From assembly GCF_008580665.1 (NCBI RefSeq), contig NZ_BKDJ01000022.1, positions 1 to 37,878 of the forward strand: a DNA stretch of 37,878 bases, given 5' to 3'. The position numbers and the translations under genes are program-made. The notes under the pieces are model-generated. The model had not been told where the DNA came from. It ran no database searches and was given only the letters and a program-made list of their open reading frames with translations. This stretch comes from Zafaria cholistanensis. Lineage in GTDB: Bacteria > Actinomycetota > Actinomycetes > Actinomycetales > Micrococcaceae. Shown piece after piece: positions 18,901 through 25,547 of this stretch (the first letter of the stretch is position 1; each line of letters opens with the position of its first letter).

Positions 18901-20798
18901 TGGTCGGCATCGGCGACATGAGCGGGGACGTGTTCGGCAACGGAATGCTCCTGTCCCGCCACGTGCGCCTGGTGGCCGCCTTCGACCACCGGCACATCTT
19001 CCTGGACCCGGACCCGGATCCGGAGGCCTCGTTCGACGAGCGCAAGCGCCTGTTCGACCTGCCGCGCTCCAGCTGGGCGGACTACGACGCCTCCCTGATC
19101 AGCGAGGGAGGCGGCGTCTACCCGCGCAGCGCCAAGTCCGTGCCCGTCTCCGACGCCGTGCGCCGCGCCCTTGGCCTGCCCGAAGGCACCGTGCGCCTCT
19201 CCCCGCCGGAACTGCTGCGCGCGATCCTCACCGCGCCCGTGGACCTGCTCTACAACGGCGGCATCGGCACCTATGTCAAGGCTTCCACCGAAACGCACAC
19301 CCAGGTCGGGGACCGCGCCAACGACGCCATCCGCGTGGATGGCCGGGACCTGCGGGCCCGCGTGGTCGGCGAGGGCGGAAACTTGGGCATGACCCAGCTG
19401 GGCCGCGTCGAGGCCGCCCTCGCCGGGGTCCTGCTCAACACCGACGCGATCGACAACTCCGCCGGCGTCGACTGCTCCGACCATGAGGTCAACATCAAGA
19501 TCCTCGTGGACCGCATGGTCAAAGCGGGCCGGCTCGACGCCGCCGAGCGCGCCGGCTTCCTGCAGGCGATGACCGACGACGTCGCCCGCCTGGTGCTGCG
19601 CACCAACATCGACCAGAACGTCCTGCTGCTCAACGAGAAGCAGCGCCTGGCCGAGTGGAGTCCCAGCTTCGAGCGCTTCATGGACTGGCTGGAGGTCGCC
19701 GCGGATCTGGACCGGAACCTCGAGTTCCTGCCGGACAATGCCGAACTCGAGTCGCGGCTGGCCCGCGGGCAGGTGCTCACCGCCCCCGAACTGTCCGTGC
19801 TGGTCGCCTACGCCAAGATCCAGCTCAGCAGGGCGCTCGCCGACAGCGACCTGCACGAGGACCCGTACTTCGAGGACACCCTGGTGCGGTACTTCCCGGA
19901 GCAGGTCGCCGAACGCTTCGGCGCCGACGTGCAGTCCCACCCGCTGCGCCGGGAGATCATCGCCACGGTGGTGGCCAACGACATGGTCAACCTCGGTGGC
20001 ATCACCTACGCCTTCCGGGTCATGGAGGAAACCGGCGCCGCCGAGCCCGCCGTCGCCCGCGCCTTCGTGGCGCTGCGCGAAATCTACGACCTGGACGGCT
20101 TCACCGCGGACGTCCTCGCGCTGCCGGCCGGGTTCCCGACCGACAAGTGGTGCCGCATGCAGCTGGACCAGCGCCGGCTGCTGGACCGCGCCACCCGCTG
20201 GCTCATCAACCACTCCGAGAAGGGCCGCACGGTCGGGGAGGACATCGCCGCATACCGCGACACCGTGGCCGGCCTGCGGGCCGAGCTGGGCACCCTGCTG
20301 CGCGGCTGCGACGCCGACCGCACCGTTGCCTGGAAGGCCGAGGCGCTGGGCTGGGGTGCCCCCGAGGACGTTGCCAACCGTTGGGCGGTGGCCTTCGAGA
20401 GCTTCTCCCTGCTGGATGTTGCCCGGCTGGCCGCCGAGACCGGACAGCCGGCCCGCGACGTCGCCGCCGTCTACTACGCGGTCTTCGACCGCTTCGGCGT
20501 CGACTCGCTGCTGGAGCGGATCACCAAGCTGCCGCGCCAGGACCGCTGGCAGGCGCTGGCCCGGGCGGCCCTGCGCGACGACCTCTATTCGACCGTGGTG
20601 GACATTGCCCGGGCCGCGATGGAGGCGGCTCCGGACACCGCCGATCCGCTGGTGCGCCTGGACGCGTGGGGTGAACGGAACGCCGAGGGCCTGGAGCGTG
20701 CTATGAATATGTTCGACGAAGTCAGCAGGCTTGAGCGCGACGACATGGCTTCGCTGGCAGTGGCCCTTCGGCTGCTGCGCTCGATCGTACGGAGGTAA
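15975..20798 (+). CDS. gdhB: NAD-dependent glutamate dehydrogenase, large (L-180) type
   Basis: 1607 aa, close to the ~1600-1650 aa of the actinobacterial class. It converts glutamate to 2-oxoglutarate and ammonia with NAD, mainly for glutamate breakdown. The N-terminal regulatory part (residues 1 to about 700) includes ACT-like segments (VVRVEPSGANAVVYVVTDDM, FLVDSVTAEIVRQKHGINLV). The central catalytic domain has RFGDVARGGLRWSDRREDF, VKNAVIVPTGAKGGFFAKR (catalytic Lys), SLETGHWLGDAFASGGSIGY and VVGIGDMSGDVFGNGMLLS. A helical C-terminal domain follows (VVGEGGNLGMTQLGRVE, LVAYAKIQLSRALADSDLHE). ATG 15975 has GGAGG 10 nt upstream. Its stop overlaps the ribosome-binding site of pdtaS, so both genes are probably co-transcribed. 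The symbol is used by analogy. Confidence 0.96.
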   Translation: MSTGSRTPDQFIADILSPDFVETYYGHLAPEDAAAYPPGELEARVEAHLHAGLIRDPGEAVVRVEPSGANAVVYVVTDDMPFLVDSVTAEIVRQKHGINLVVHPILVANRSRETHELTALRAVPTHAPVASGDTAALGDLSQYFGDGSQSRLESWIAIEIGGSPDEERIALLVAGIERILADVKVCVEDWEAMRNKAHEIADNLGWVRGADSIPDLHTASDLLRWLDDGNFTFLGYREYDLVTEKGQDVLRARQESSLGLMRRSVGGGVQHLTESGRAKARERRALIITKANSRSTVHRPVYLDYVGIKSFDAQGNVNGERRFIGLFASGAYTRSVRSVPVVRDKVDAVLKASGFAPDSHSGKDLLTILETYPRDELFQTEVQDLHEIVTGMLALQERRRTTVFVRPDVYGRFMSAFVFLPRDRYTTSVRLRIEEELRKVYDAESMDFEVRMSESSLVRLFYRIRLRRRGDFPAVDRADLERRLERAVRSWAEGIDQVVRGRYPADQAPAVSRRWAEAFPPAYRVHFEVEDALEDIARFGAYDDPAHRGPVLRVYLPKDGDAEEDARLKLYLTEPVSLSHILPVLHNLGLRVLDEKPFEVSRGDGRTFFLYDLGLFYPEGVDPLRTEALLSEAWAAVALDRAESDPFDRLVLKEGMHWRQVAVLRAYTKYLRQLGVPNSYGFVADTVLANPAVARALVTLFESLFDPALDEAARAQALKAARTDLAAGLEQVPTLDADRLLRRLAEVIEATLRTNHYQGADHLAFKLDPSRIDSAPFPRPKYEIWVYSPRVEGVHLRFGDVARGGLRWSDRREDFRTEVLGLVKAQVVKNAVIVPTGAKGGFFAKRLPDPAADRAAWMAEGQAAYRIFIRALLDLTDNLVAGPDGETVVPPRDVVRRDGDDTYLVVAADKGTASFSDIANSISLETGHWLGDAFASGGSIGYDHKAMGITARGAWESVRRHFFELGLDTQAQDFTVVGIGDMSGDVFGNGMLLSRHVRLVAAFDHRHIFLDPDPDPEASFDERKRLFDLPRSSWADYDASLISEGGGVYPRSAKSVPVSDAVRRALGLPEGTVRLSPPELLRAILTAPVDLLYNGGIGTYVKASTETHTQVGDRANDAIRVDGRDLRARVVGEGGNLGMTQLGRVEAALAGVLLNTDAIDNSAGVDCSDHEVNIKILVDRMVKAGRLDAAERAGFLQAMTDDVARLVLRTNIDQNVLLLNEKQRLAEWSPSFERFMDWLEVAADLDRNLEFLPDNAELESRLARGQVLTAPELSVLVAYAKIQLSRALADSDLHEDPYFEDTLVRYFPEQVAERFGADVQSHPLRREIIATVVANDMVNLGGITYAFRVMEETGAAEPAVARAFVALREIYDLDGFTADVLALPAGFPTDKWCRMQLDQRRLLDRATRWLINHSEKGRTVGEDIAAYRDTVAGLRAELGTLLRGCDADRTVAWKAEALGWGAPEDVANRWAVAFESFSLLDVARLAAETGQPARDVAAVYYAVFDRFGVDSLLERITKLPRQDRWQALARAALRDDLYSTVVDIARAAMEAAPDTADPLVRLDAWGERNAEGLERAMNMFDEVSRLERDDMASLAVALRLLRSIVRR

Positions 20799-20801
20799 CG
20801 C

Positions 20802-22277
20802 TTGGCCATCTTCACGGACGCCATTCGGGAACACGCCGACTTCGCTCCGGGGGATGAGGAGTGGCTCCACCTGCTGGTGGGGGACTGGCAGCTGGTTGCG
20901 GACCTCGCGTTCGCGGACCTGGTGCTCTGGTTCCCCGTGCCGGAGGGGACGTACGTGGCGCTGGCCCACGTGCGTCCCTCCACCACGCACACCGTCTTCC
21001 ACTCCGACTTCGTGGGGGAGCGGATCCGCCGCGACCTCAAGCCGCTGGTGGAGAAGGCGTGGAACACCCGGCAGGTGCAGCGTGCCGACGAGGACCACTG
21101 GACGCGCGAGGCCGCCATGCGGATCGAGGCCGTCCCGTTCGTGCGGGAGGGCCGCCCCCTTGCGGTGGTCACCTGCCACCAGGACCTCTCCAACCAGCGC
21201 ATGCCCTCCCGGCTGGAGATGACCTACCGCCAGTGCGCCCAGGACCTGCTGCGGATGGGCACCCAGGGCCTGTGGCCCGACTTCGCCAGTCCCACCGAGT
21301 CCCGCCGGGGGGCCCCGCGCGTGGGCGATGGCCTGATCCGGCTCGATGCGGAGGGGATCGTGCAGTACGCCAGCCCCAACGGCGTGTCCGCCTTCCGCCG
21401 CCTCGGCGGGGTGGACAGCCTGGAGGGCCGTTCGCTGGCGGAGGTCACCACCGGCCTGCTCACGGACCGGCGGATGGTCGACGAGACGCTGCCGCTGGTG
21501 GTCACCGGCCGCATGCCCTGGCGCACCGAGCTTGAGTCCAAGGGCGTCTGCCTGTCGCTGAGGGCCATTCCGCTGCGGGACAACAACCGCCGCTACGGCG
21601 CGCTGGTGCTCTGCCGCGACGTGACCGAACTGCGCCGGCGGGAGATGGAACTGCTCTCCAAGGACGCGACCATCCGCGAGATCCACCACCGGGTCAAGAA
21701 CAACCTGCAGACGGTGGCGGCGCTGCTGCGCATGCAGTCCCGCCGCATGCGCAGCGAGGAGGGCAGGCAGGGCCTGGAACAGGCGATGCGCCGGGTGTCC
21801 ACGATCGCGCTGGTCCACGAGACGCTGTCCCAGGGCCTGACCCAGAACGTGGACTTCGACGGGCTCATTGACCGGCAGTTCCGCCTTGCGGCGGAGGTGG
21901 CCTCGCCCGGGCAGTCGGTGCGCACGGAGCGCACCGGCAGCTTCGGGGAGGTGCCCAGCGAACTGGCCACTCCGCTGTCGCTGGTGATCAACGAGCTGGT
22001 GTCCAACGCCGTCGAGCACGGCCTGCGGGACAAGGGCGGCACGGTGAGCCTGGCCGCGGAGCGGGGCACCGCTCCGGACGGTGCGGCCCGGCTGCGGGTG
22101 GCCGTGTCCGACGACGGCGTCGGCCTGCCTGCGGAGCCGCGCAGCGAGGGCCTGGGCCTGCAGATCGTGCGCACGCTGGTCACCAGCGAGCTGGGCGGCA
22201 CCATCGAGTGGGAAACCCGTCCCGGCGGCGGGACCCGCGTGGTACTGGACATGCCGGTGGCGGCGCGCCAGCCCTAG
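20802..22277 (+). CDS. pdtaS: sensor histidine kinase PdtaS
   Basis: 491 aa from a TTG at 20802. The GGAGG of its ribosome-binding site (20791-20795) lies just before and partly forms the glutamate dehydrogenase stop (GGAGGTAA), leaving 6 nt to the TTG. Layout: GAF-like domain (residues 1-150, LVLWFPVPEGTYVALAHVRP), PAS domain (about 165-280, LDAEGIVQYASPNGVSAFRR), then a HisKA_2/HWE-type dimerisation box IREIHHRVKNNLQTVAALLR with phospho-His H295 or H296, N box VINELVSNAVEHGLRD, and ATPase motifs SDDGVGLP and GLGLQIVRTLV. No membrane helix, so cytosolic. PdtaS phosphorylates PdtaR, an ANTAR antiterminator; pdtaR is not in the window. Confidence 0.92.
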   Translation: MAIFTDAIREHADFAPGDEEWLHLLVGDWQLVADLAFADLVLWFPVPEGTYVALAHVRPSTTHTVFHSDFVGERIRRDLKPLVEKAWNTRQVQRADEDHWTREAAMRIEAVPFVREGRPLAVVTCHQDLSNQRMPSRLEMTYRQCAQDLLRMGTQGLWPDFASPTESRRGAPRVGDGLIRLDAEGIVQYASPNGVSAFRRLGGVDSLEGRSLAEVTTGLLTDRRMVDETLPLVVTGRMPWRTELESKGVCLSLRAIPLRDNNRRYGALVLCRDVTELRRREMELLSKDATIREIHHRVKNNLQTVAALLRMQSRRMRSEEGRQGLEQAMRRVSTIALVHETLSQGLTQNVDFDGLIDRQFRLAAEVASPGQSVRTERTGSFGEVPSELATPLSLVINELVSNAVEHGLRDKGGTVSLAAERGTAPDGAARLRVAVSDDGVGLPAEPRSEGLGLQIVRTLVTSELGGTIEWETRPGGGTRVVLDMPVAARQP

Positions 22278-22306
22278 GCGATATGACGTGCGGCGCCGGT
22301 GACGGA

Positions 22307-22350
22307 CGCCCCGGCGGGCGGGGAGCCGGACTGCCCCGCCCGCCGGGGCG
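22307..22350. terminator. bidirectional terminator between pdtaS and the LysM/transglycosylase gene
   Basis: CGCCCCGGCGGGCGGGG (22307-22323) and CCCCGCCCGCCGGGGCG (22334-22350) are perfect 17-bp arms around a 10-nt loop, in an 81-nt convergent gap. This fits a hairpin that serves both strands. Confidence 0.75.
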
Positions 22351-22358
22351 GTCCGGCG

Positions 22359-23660
22359 CTAGCTGAAGGCCTTCTTGTGGGCCAGGACGTTGGCCACGTA
22401 GCGCTTGGTGTCGCTGAACATCCCGTACTTCCGCACCGAGGCCTGGCCCTGGTAGTAGGAGGCGATGCCGATCTGCTCGGTCGCGCTCGTGCGCTGGAGG
22501 GCGCGGATGATCGCGACGCCGGCAGTGGCGTTGTCGTACGGGTTGAGCAGGTCCAGCCTGCGTCCCACCAGCTGGGAGGCCCACTCCCCGGAGGACGGGA
22601 TGACCTGCATGGCGCCGATCGCGTTGGCGGGGGAGACCGCGGACATGCTGAAGCCGGACTCCTGGTACGCGTGGGCCAGGGCCAGTGCCGGATTGACGCC
22701 CATCTTCCGGGCGGTGGCGGCGATGATCGACTTCATCTCCGCCCGGCTGGGCAGGTTCCGGGAAAGCAGGATGGCTTTGTTCCTGTTGGCCGAGGACACC
22801 GTCGCCGCCGGGTAGGTGTAGTGCAGGAACGTGCTCGGCACCAGCTGGGAGCTGGCCGTGTTCGCGGAGGCGCCGGAGACCTTGAGCTTCTGGCCGGGGT
22901 AGATGGTGGAGGTGGCCTTCAGCCCGTTGGCCTGGAGCAGGGAACCCAGGGCCATGCCCCGCCTGGCGGCGATGCCGGAGAGGGTGTCCCCGCGGACCAC
23001 CGTGTAGGTGCCGGCCGGCGCGGCGGCCGCGGCAGCCGGGGCCTTGCCCCCGGAGGTCCTGCCCGCCGCGGAGGCGCCGGAGACCTTGAGCTTCTGGCCG
23101 GGGTAGATGGTGGAGGTGGCCTTCAGGCCGTTGGCCTGGAGCAGGGAGCCCAGGGCCATGCCCCGCCTGGCGGCGATGCCGGAGAGGGTGTCCCCGCGGA
23201 CCACCGTGTAGGTGCCGGCCGGCGCGGCGGCCGCGGCAGCCGTCCGGGCGGAGGATCCCGCGCGCAGCGTCAGCCGCTGGCCCACGTGGATCCGGTCGGC
23301 TGAGGCAAGGCCGTTGAGCTTGACGAGGCTGGCCACGCCCACGCCATGCTTCTTGGCGATGCCGGAGAGCGTGTCGCCGGACTTCACGACCACACTCGTG
23401 GCCGCGGCGGCGGCCACGGTGACCCGGGACGGGACTCGGGCCGCCACCAGGTGGGCGGCGATGCGGTCCTGGGCGGCGGCGATGCGGGCCCCGGTGGCGG
23501 CCTTGGGTGCCAGGACGGAGGACATGGCCGGCCCGGCTGCCAGCGCGGGCGCGGTGCTGGCCAGGGACGTCAGGACGACGGCGGGAATCGCCGCGGCGGC
23601 CACGGCACCTTGGCGGGCGCGGGCCATCTGGCGGACCCGGGGCGTTGCGGAGTCAGTCAT
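22359..23660 (-). CDS. secreted LysM (x3) lytic transglycosylase-like protein
   Basis: 433 aa from ATG 23660 (AGAGGA about 8 nt upstream); the open frame extends to 23768 but lacks a signal peptide there. The signal peptide RARQGAVAAAAIPAVVLTSL is followed by LASTAPALAAGPA. LysM1 (VVKSGDTLSGIAKKHGVGVA), then LysM2 and LysM3, nearly identical to each other (YTVVRGDTLSGIAARRGMAL). The C-terminal lysozyme-like SLT domain begins about residue 300, with KMGVNPALALAHAYQESGF (catalytic Glu in QES), AIGAMQVIPSSG and LNPYDNATAGVAIIRAL. It should bind and cleave peptidoglycan in the wall. MtrAB and c-di-AMP often control such genes, but no recognisable site was found. Confidence 0.9.
   Translation of the reverse strand: MTDSATPRVRQMARARQGAVAAAAIPAVVLTSLASTAPALAAGPAMSSVLAPKAATGARIAAAQDRIAAHLVAARVPSRVTVAAAAATSVVVKSGDTLSGIAKKHGVGVASLVKLNGLASADRIHVGQRLTLRAGSSARTAAAAAAPAGTYTVVRGDTLSGIAARRGMALGSLLQANGLKATSTIYPGQKLKVSGASAAGRTSGGKAPAAAAAAPAGTYTVVRGDTLSGIAARRGMALGSLLQANGLKATSTIYPGQKLKVSGASANTASSQLVPSTFLHYTYPAATVSSANRNKAILLSRNLPSRAEMKSIIAATARKMGVNPALALAHAYQESGFSMSAVSPANAIGAMQVIPSSGEWASQLVGRRLDLLNPYDNATAGVAIIRALQRTSATEQIGIASYYQGQASVRKYGMFSDTKRYVANVLAHKKAFS
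22864..23242. repeat. 175-bp direct duplication encoding LysM2 and LysM3
   Basis: Copy A (22864-23038) and copy B (23068-23242) are 175 bp each with only two base differences found by eye (the cttcagcccg/cttcaggccg and ggaaccc/ggagccc positions). Each encodes one LysM domain plus an Ala-rich linker. The period is 204 bp, so the copies differ in their linkers. Confidence 0.85.
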
Positions 23661-23771
23661 GTAACGAATCCTCTGGTCGTGGCGGCATTCGCCGCGTCGC
23701 GTGCGTCTTCGCGGGCGCGGGGAGCGGCCCGAGGGACGTGTGTGACTAAAGTTGCGAGTGTTACTCATGTG

Positions 23772-23777
23772 AATCTA
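23772..23777 (-). promoter_or_regulatory. candidate -10 of the LysM/transglycosylase gene
   Basis: TAGATT on the minus strand. It predicts a start near 23765 and a leader of about 105 nt. A weak TTTTGC lies 17 nt upstream. The leader also holds the AT-rich block AACACTCGCAACTTTAGTCA. Confidence 0.4.
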
Positions 23778-23808
23778 CACCACCGGCCCGGAGGGCAAAA
23801 CCGGCATT

Positions 23809-23842
23809 CCGGTGCGCCACGGGCGGGCCCGTGGCGCACCGG
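23809..23842. promoter_or_regulatory. perfect 16-bp inverted repeat between divergent genes
   Basis: CCGGTGCGCCACGGGC (23809-23824), GG, then GCCCGTGGCGCACCGG (23827-23842). It lies between the leftward LysM/transglycosylase gene and the rightward Rv2175c-like gene. The centre is about 44 bp before the predicted start of the latter and about 60 bp before the former. Not placed to end a transcript. Confidence 0.6.
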
Positions 23843-23857
23843 AGGGCCCGCATGTGG

Positions 23858-23863
23858 CAATCT
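23858..23863 (+). promoter_or_regulatory. leaderless -10 of the Rv2175c-like gene
   Basis: CAATCT ends 6 nt before the GTG at 23870, with no Shine-Dalgarno (GGAACG only). A leaderless mRNA is likely. Confidence 0.4.
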
Positions 23864-23869
23864 GGAACG

Positions 23870-24229
23870 GTGAGCACTCTCGAAGAACTTGTGGCCGACT
23901 GGCTGCCCCTCCCCGACCTCGCCGACCAGCTCGGCGTCAACATCAAGAAGGTCCACAGCCTGCTGGACGAGCGGGCCGTGGTGGCCGCCCGCGTCGAACT
24001 GGGCGACAAGCGCGTGCGTGCCGTCCCCGCCGCGTTCGTCCAGGACGGGCACCTGATCGACAGCCTGAAGGGGACGATCTCCGTCCTCGTCGATTCCGGC
24101 TTCACGGACGAGGAGCTGCTGCTGTGGCTGTTCACTCCGGACGAGTCCCTGCCGGGCACTCCCATCCAGGCCCTGCGCGAGGGGCGCAAGACGGAAATCC
24201 GCCGACGCGCCCAAGCCCTGGCCTGGTAG
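23870..24229 (+). CDS. Rv2175c-family DNA-binding protein
   Basis: 119 aa from GTG 23870. An upstream ATG at 23852 would add six residues, but the -10 hexamer lies between. The winged-helix part (DLADQLGVNIKKVHSLLDER, then VPAAFVQDGHLIDSLKGTIS) and the C-terminal domain (GFTDEELLLWLFTPDESLPG, then RRRAQALAW) match the Rv2175c family. In M. tuberculosis, Rv2175c binds DNA and is phosphorylated by PknL, encoded next to it, on a Thr in a flexible N-terminal tail. Here the tail is missing: the protein begins MSTLEELVADWLPL. No kinase gene is adjacent. The neighbouring prenyl synthase gene is shared with the mycobacterial locus. Confidence 0.85.
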   Translation: MSTLEELVADWLPLPDLADQLGVNIKKVHSLLDERAVVAARVELGDKRVRAVPAAFVQDGHLIDSLKGTISVLVDSGFTDEELLLWLFTPDESLPGTPIQALREGRKTEIRRRAQALAW

Positions 24230-24235
24230 CCGGCT

Positions 24236-24265
24236 CCCCGCCCGCGGCGCGCGCCGCGGGCGGGG
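24236..24265. terminator. 30-bp perfect palindrome, bidirectional terminator
   Basis: CCCCGCCCGCGGCGC joined directly to GCGCCGCGGGCGGGG. It fills the 50-nt convergent gap between the Rv2175c-like gene and the prenyl synthase gene. Confidence 0.75.
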
Positions 24266-24279
24266 GCTAGGGTCCGGCG

Positions 24280-25404
24280 TCAGGACGTGCGGCGGATCGC
24301 CGCCTCTCCGAGGCCGCGCAGCGCCGCGCGGACCGGACCGGCCACCGGCAGGCGCTCCAGCGCGTCGAAGCCGGAGGCGGAGAGCTCGGAGATTGCACGC
24401 TCGGTGGCCGCCAGCGCGCCACTGGCCCGCAAAATCGAGCACATGCGCGCAACCTCCTCCGTGGCGAGGTCCTCGGCGCCGAGCCGTTCCTGGATGAACC
24501 CGCGGTCGGACTCCCCGGCCAGCAACAGGGCGTGGGCGATCAGTTCGGTGCGCTTGCCTTCGCGCAGGTCGTCCCCGGCGGGCTTGCCGGTTTCGGCCGG
24601 ATCCCCGAAAACGCCCAGGACGTCGTCGCGCAACTGGAACGCTTCGCCCAGCGGCAGGGCGAACTCCGAGTAGGCGCGCTGCAGCGGTTCCGGGGCCCCG
24701 GCCAGGGCCCCGCCCAGCAGGACCGGGTTCTCCACCGAATACTTCGCGGACTTGTAGCGGACCACGGTGCGGGCCCGGGCGACAGCCTGGTCGGGGCCGA
24801 AGGTGGGGCCGGCCGACTCCTCCAGCACGTCCAGGTACTGCCCGGCCATGACCTGGACCCGCATGGTGTCGAACACCGCCCTGGCGGCCGGAGGCACCGG
24901 AACGATGGTGCCGAAAAGCTGTTCGCTGTAGGACAGGCACAGGTCCCCGGCCAGCACCGCGGCGGCCTCGCCGAACCGGGCGCCGTTGCGGTGCCACGCA
25001 CGCGCGCGGTGCAGCGCTTCGAAGCGGCGGTGCACGCTGGGCTGTCCGCGGCGCGTGTCGGAACGGTCGATCAGGTCGTCGTGGATCAGTGCCGCGGCCT
25101 GGAACAGTTCCAGCGCCGCCGCAGCCTGGACGATCGCCGGCTCCGCCGGGTCGCCGCCGGCGCCCACGAAGCCCCAAAACGCGAAGAGCGGGCGCAGCCG
25201 CTTCCCGCCGCGGACCAGCGCGCGGATGCTGCCCACCAGTTCGACGGCCTCGGCCGAGATTTTGCCGACCGTTCCGGCCTGGCCCTCAAGGAAGGTGTCC
25301 AGGGCCGTATTGACGCGGCTGGCAAAGTCGGCGGACAGTTCCGCCGGCGTGGTCCCGGGAGCGGGATCCGTGGTGGGCTGCGGGGCGTGCGGGTGCTCGG
25401 TCAT
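24280..25404 (-). CDS. polyprenyl diphosphate synthase (idsA-like)
   Basis: 374 aa from ATG 25404. The frame is open for another 171 nt, but that stretch is Pro/His-rich and unlike the family. Trans-type prenyl synthase that lengthens allylic diphosphates with IPP. First Asp-rich motif: ALIHDDLIDRSDTRRGQPSV; second: FQLRDDVLGVFGDPAETGKP; also KRLRPLFAFWGF near the N-terminus and RYKSAKYSVENPVLLGGALA. Product length (FPP, GGPP or longer) cannot be read with confidence. Products feed quinones, carotenoids or wall lipid carriers. Near-leaderless start (CAGATT 6 nt upstream, no Shine-Dalgarno). The mycobacterial Rv2175c locus also carries an idsA gene. Confidence 0.9.
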   Translation of the reverse strand: MTEHPHAPQPTTDPAPGTTPAELSADFASRVNTALDTFLEGQAGTVGKISAEAVELVGSIRALVRGGKRLRPLFAFWGFVGAGGDPAEPAIVQAAAALELFQAAALIHDDLIDRSDTRRGQPSVHRRFEALHRARAWHRNGARFGEAAAVLAGDLCLSYSEQLFGTIVPVPPAARAVFDTMRVQVMAGQYLDVLEESAGPTFGPDQAVARARTVVRYKSAKYSVENPVLLGGALAGAPEPLQRAYSEFALPLGEAFQLRDDVLGVFGDPAETGKPAGDDLREGKRTELIAHALLLAGESDRGFIQERLGAEDLATEEVARMCSILRASGALAATERAISELSASGFDALERLPVAGPVRAALRGLGEAAIRRTS

Positions 25405-25410
25405 GGCGTC

Positions 25411-25416
25411 AATCTG
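25411..25416 (-). promoter_or_regulatory. leaderless -10 of the prenyl synthase gene
   Basis: CAGATT on the minus strand, 6 nt before the ATG at 25404. No purine-rich ribosome-binding site is present. Confidence 0.4.
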
Positions 25417-25482
25417 TTGCGGGGACGGGCTACAGCCCCACTGTATCCGCAGCTCCCTGCATTCGCCCTGCCCCTGTGCCCC

Positions 25483-25534
25483 GGCGCGAAGACCCGGCGC
25501 GAAGACCTGGCACGAAGACAGCGGGCGCAAAGAC
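25483..25534. repeat. 13-bp tandem repeat upstream of dinB
   Basis: GGCGCGAAGACCC, GGCGCGAAGACCT, GGCACGAAGACAGC, GGGCGCAAAGAC: four units ending 2 nt before the dinB -10 hexamer. The first two differ in one base. It occupies the -15 to -65 region of the promoter. Confidence 0.8.
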
Positions 25535-25535
25535 A

Positions 25536-25541
25536 TAGCAT
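25536..25541 (+). promoter_or_regulatory. leaderless -10 of dinB
   Basis: TAGCAT ends 6 nt before the dinB ATG (25548). No Shine-Dalgarno and no LexA-type TCGAACNNNNGTTCGA box was seen, so SOS control is not supported. Confidence 0.5.
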
Positions 25542-25547
25542 GGTGGC

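Noticed and set aside
16857-22019. An antisense open frame of 1720 codons across gdh and pdtaS
   Set aside because: It lies opposite two well-supported genes and is explained by high GC at third codon positions, which removes stops from the antisense frame. Its sequence has no recognisable domain.
23661-23771. A c-di-AMP (ydaO-type) riboswitch in the leader of the LysM/transglycosylase gene
   Set aside because: Such riboswitches often precede actinobacterial wall hydrolases, but I could not find the conserved core blocks in this 110-nt leader.
25450-25547. An SOS (LexA) box in front of dinB
   Set aside because: No sequence close to TCGAACNNNNGTTCGA occurs; the repeats there do not resemble it.
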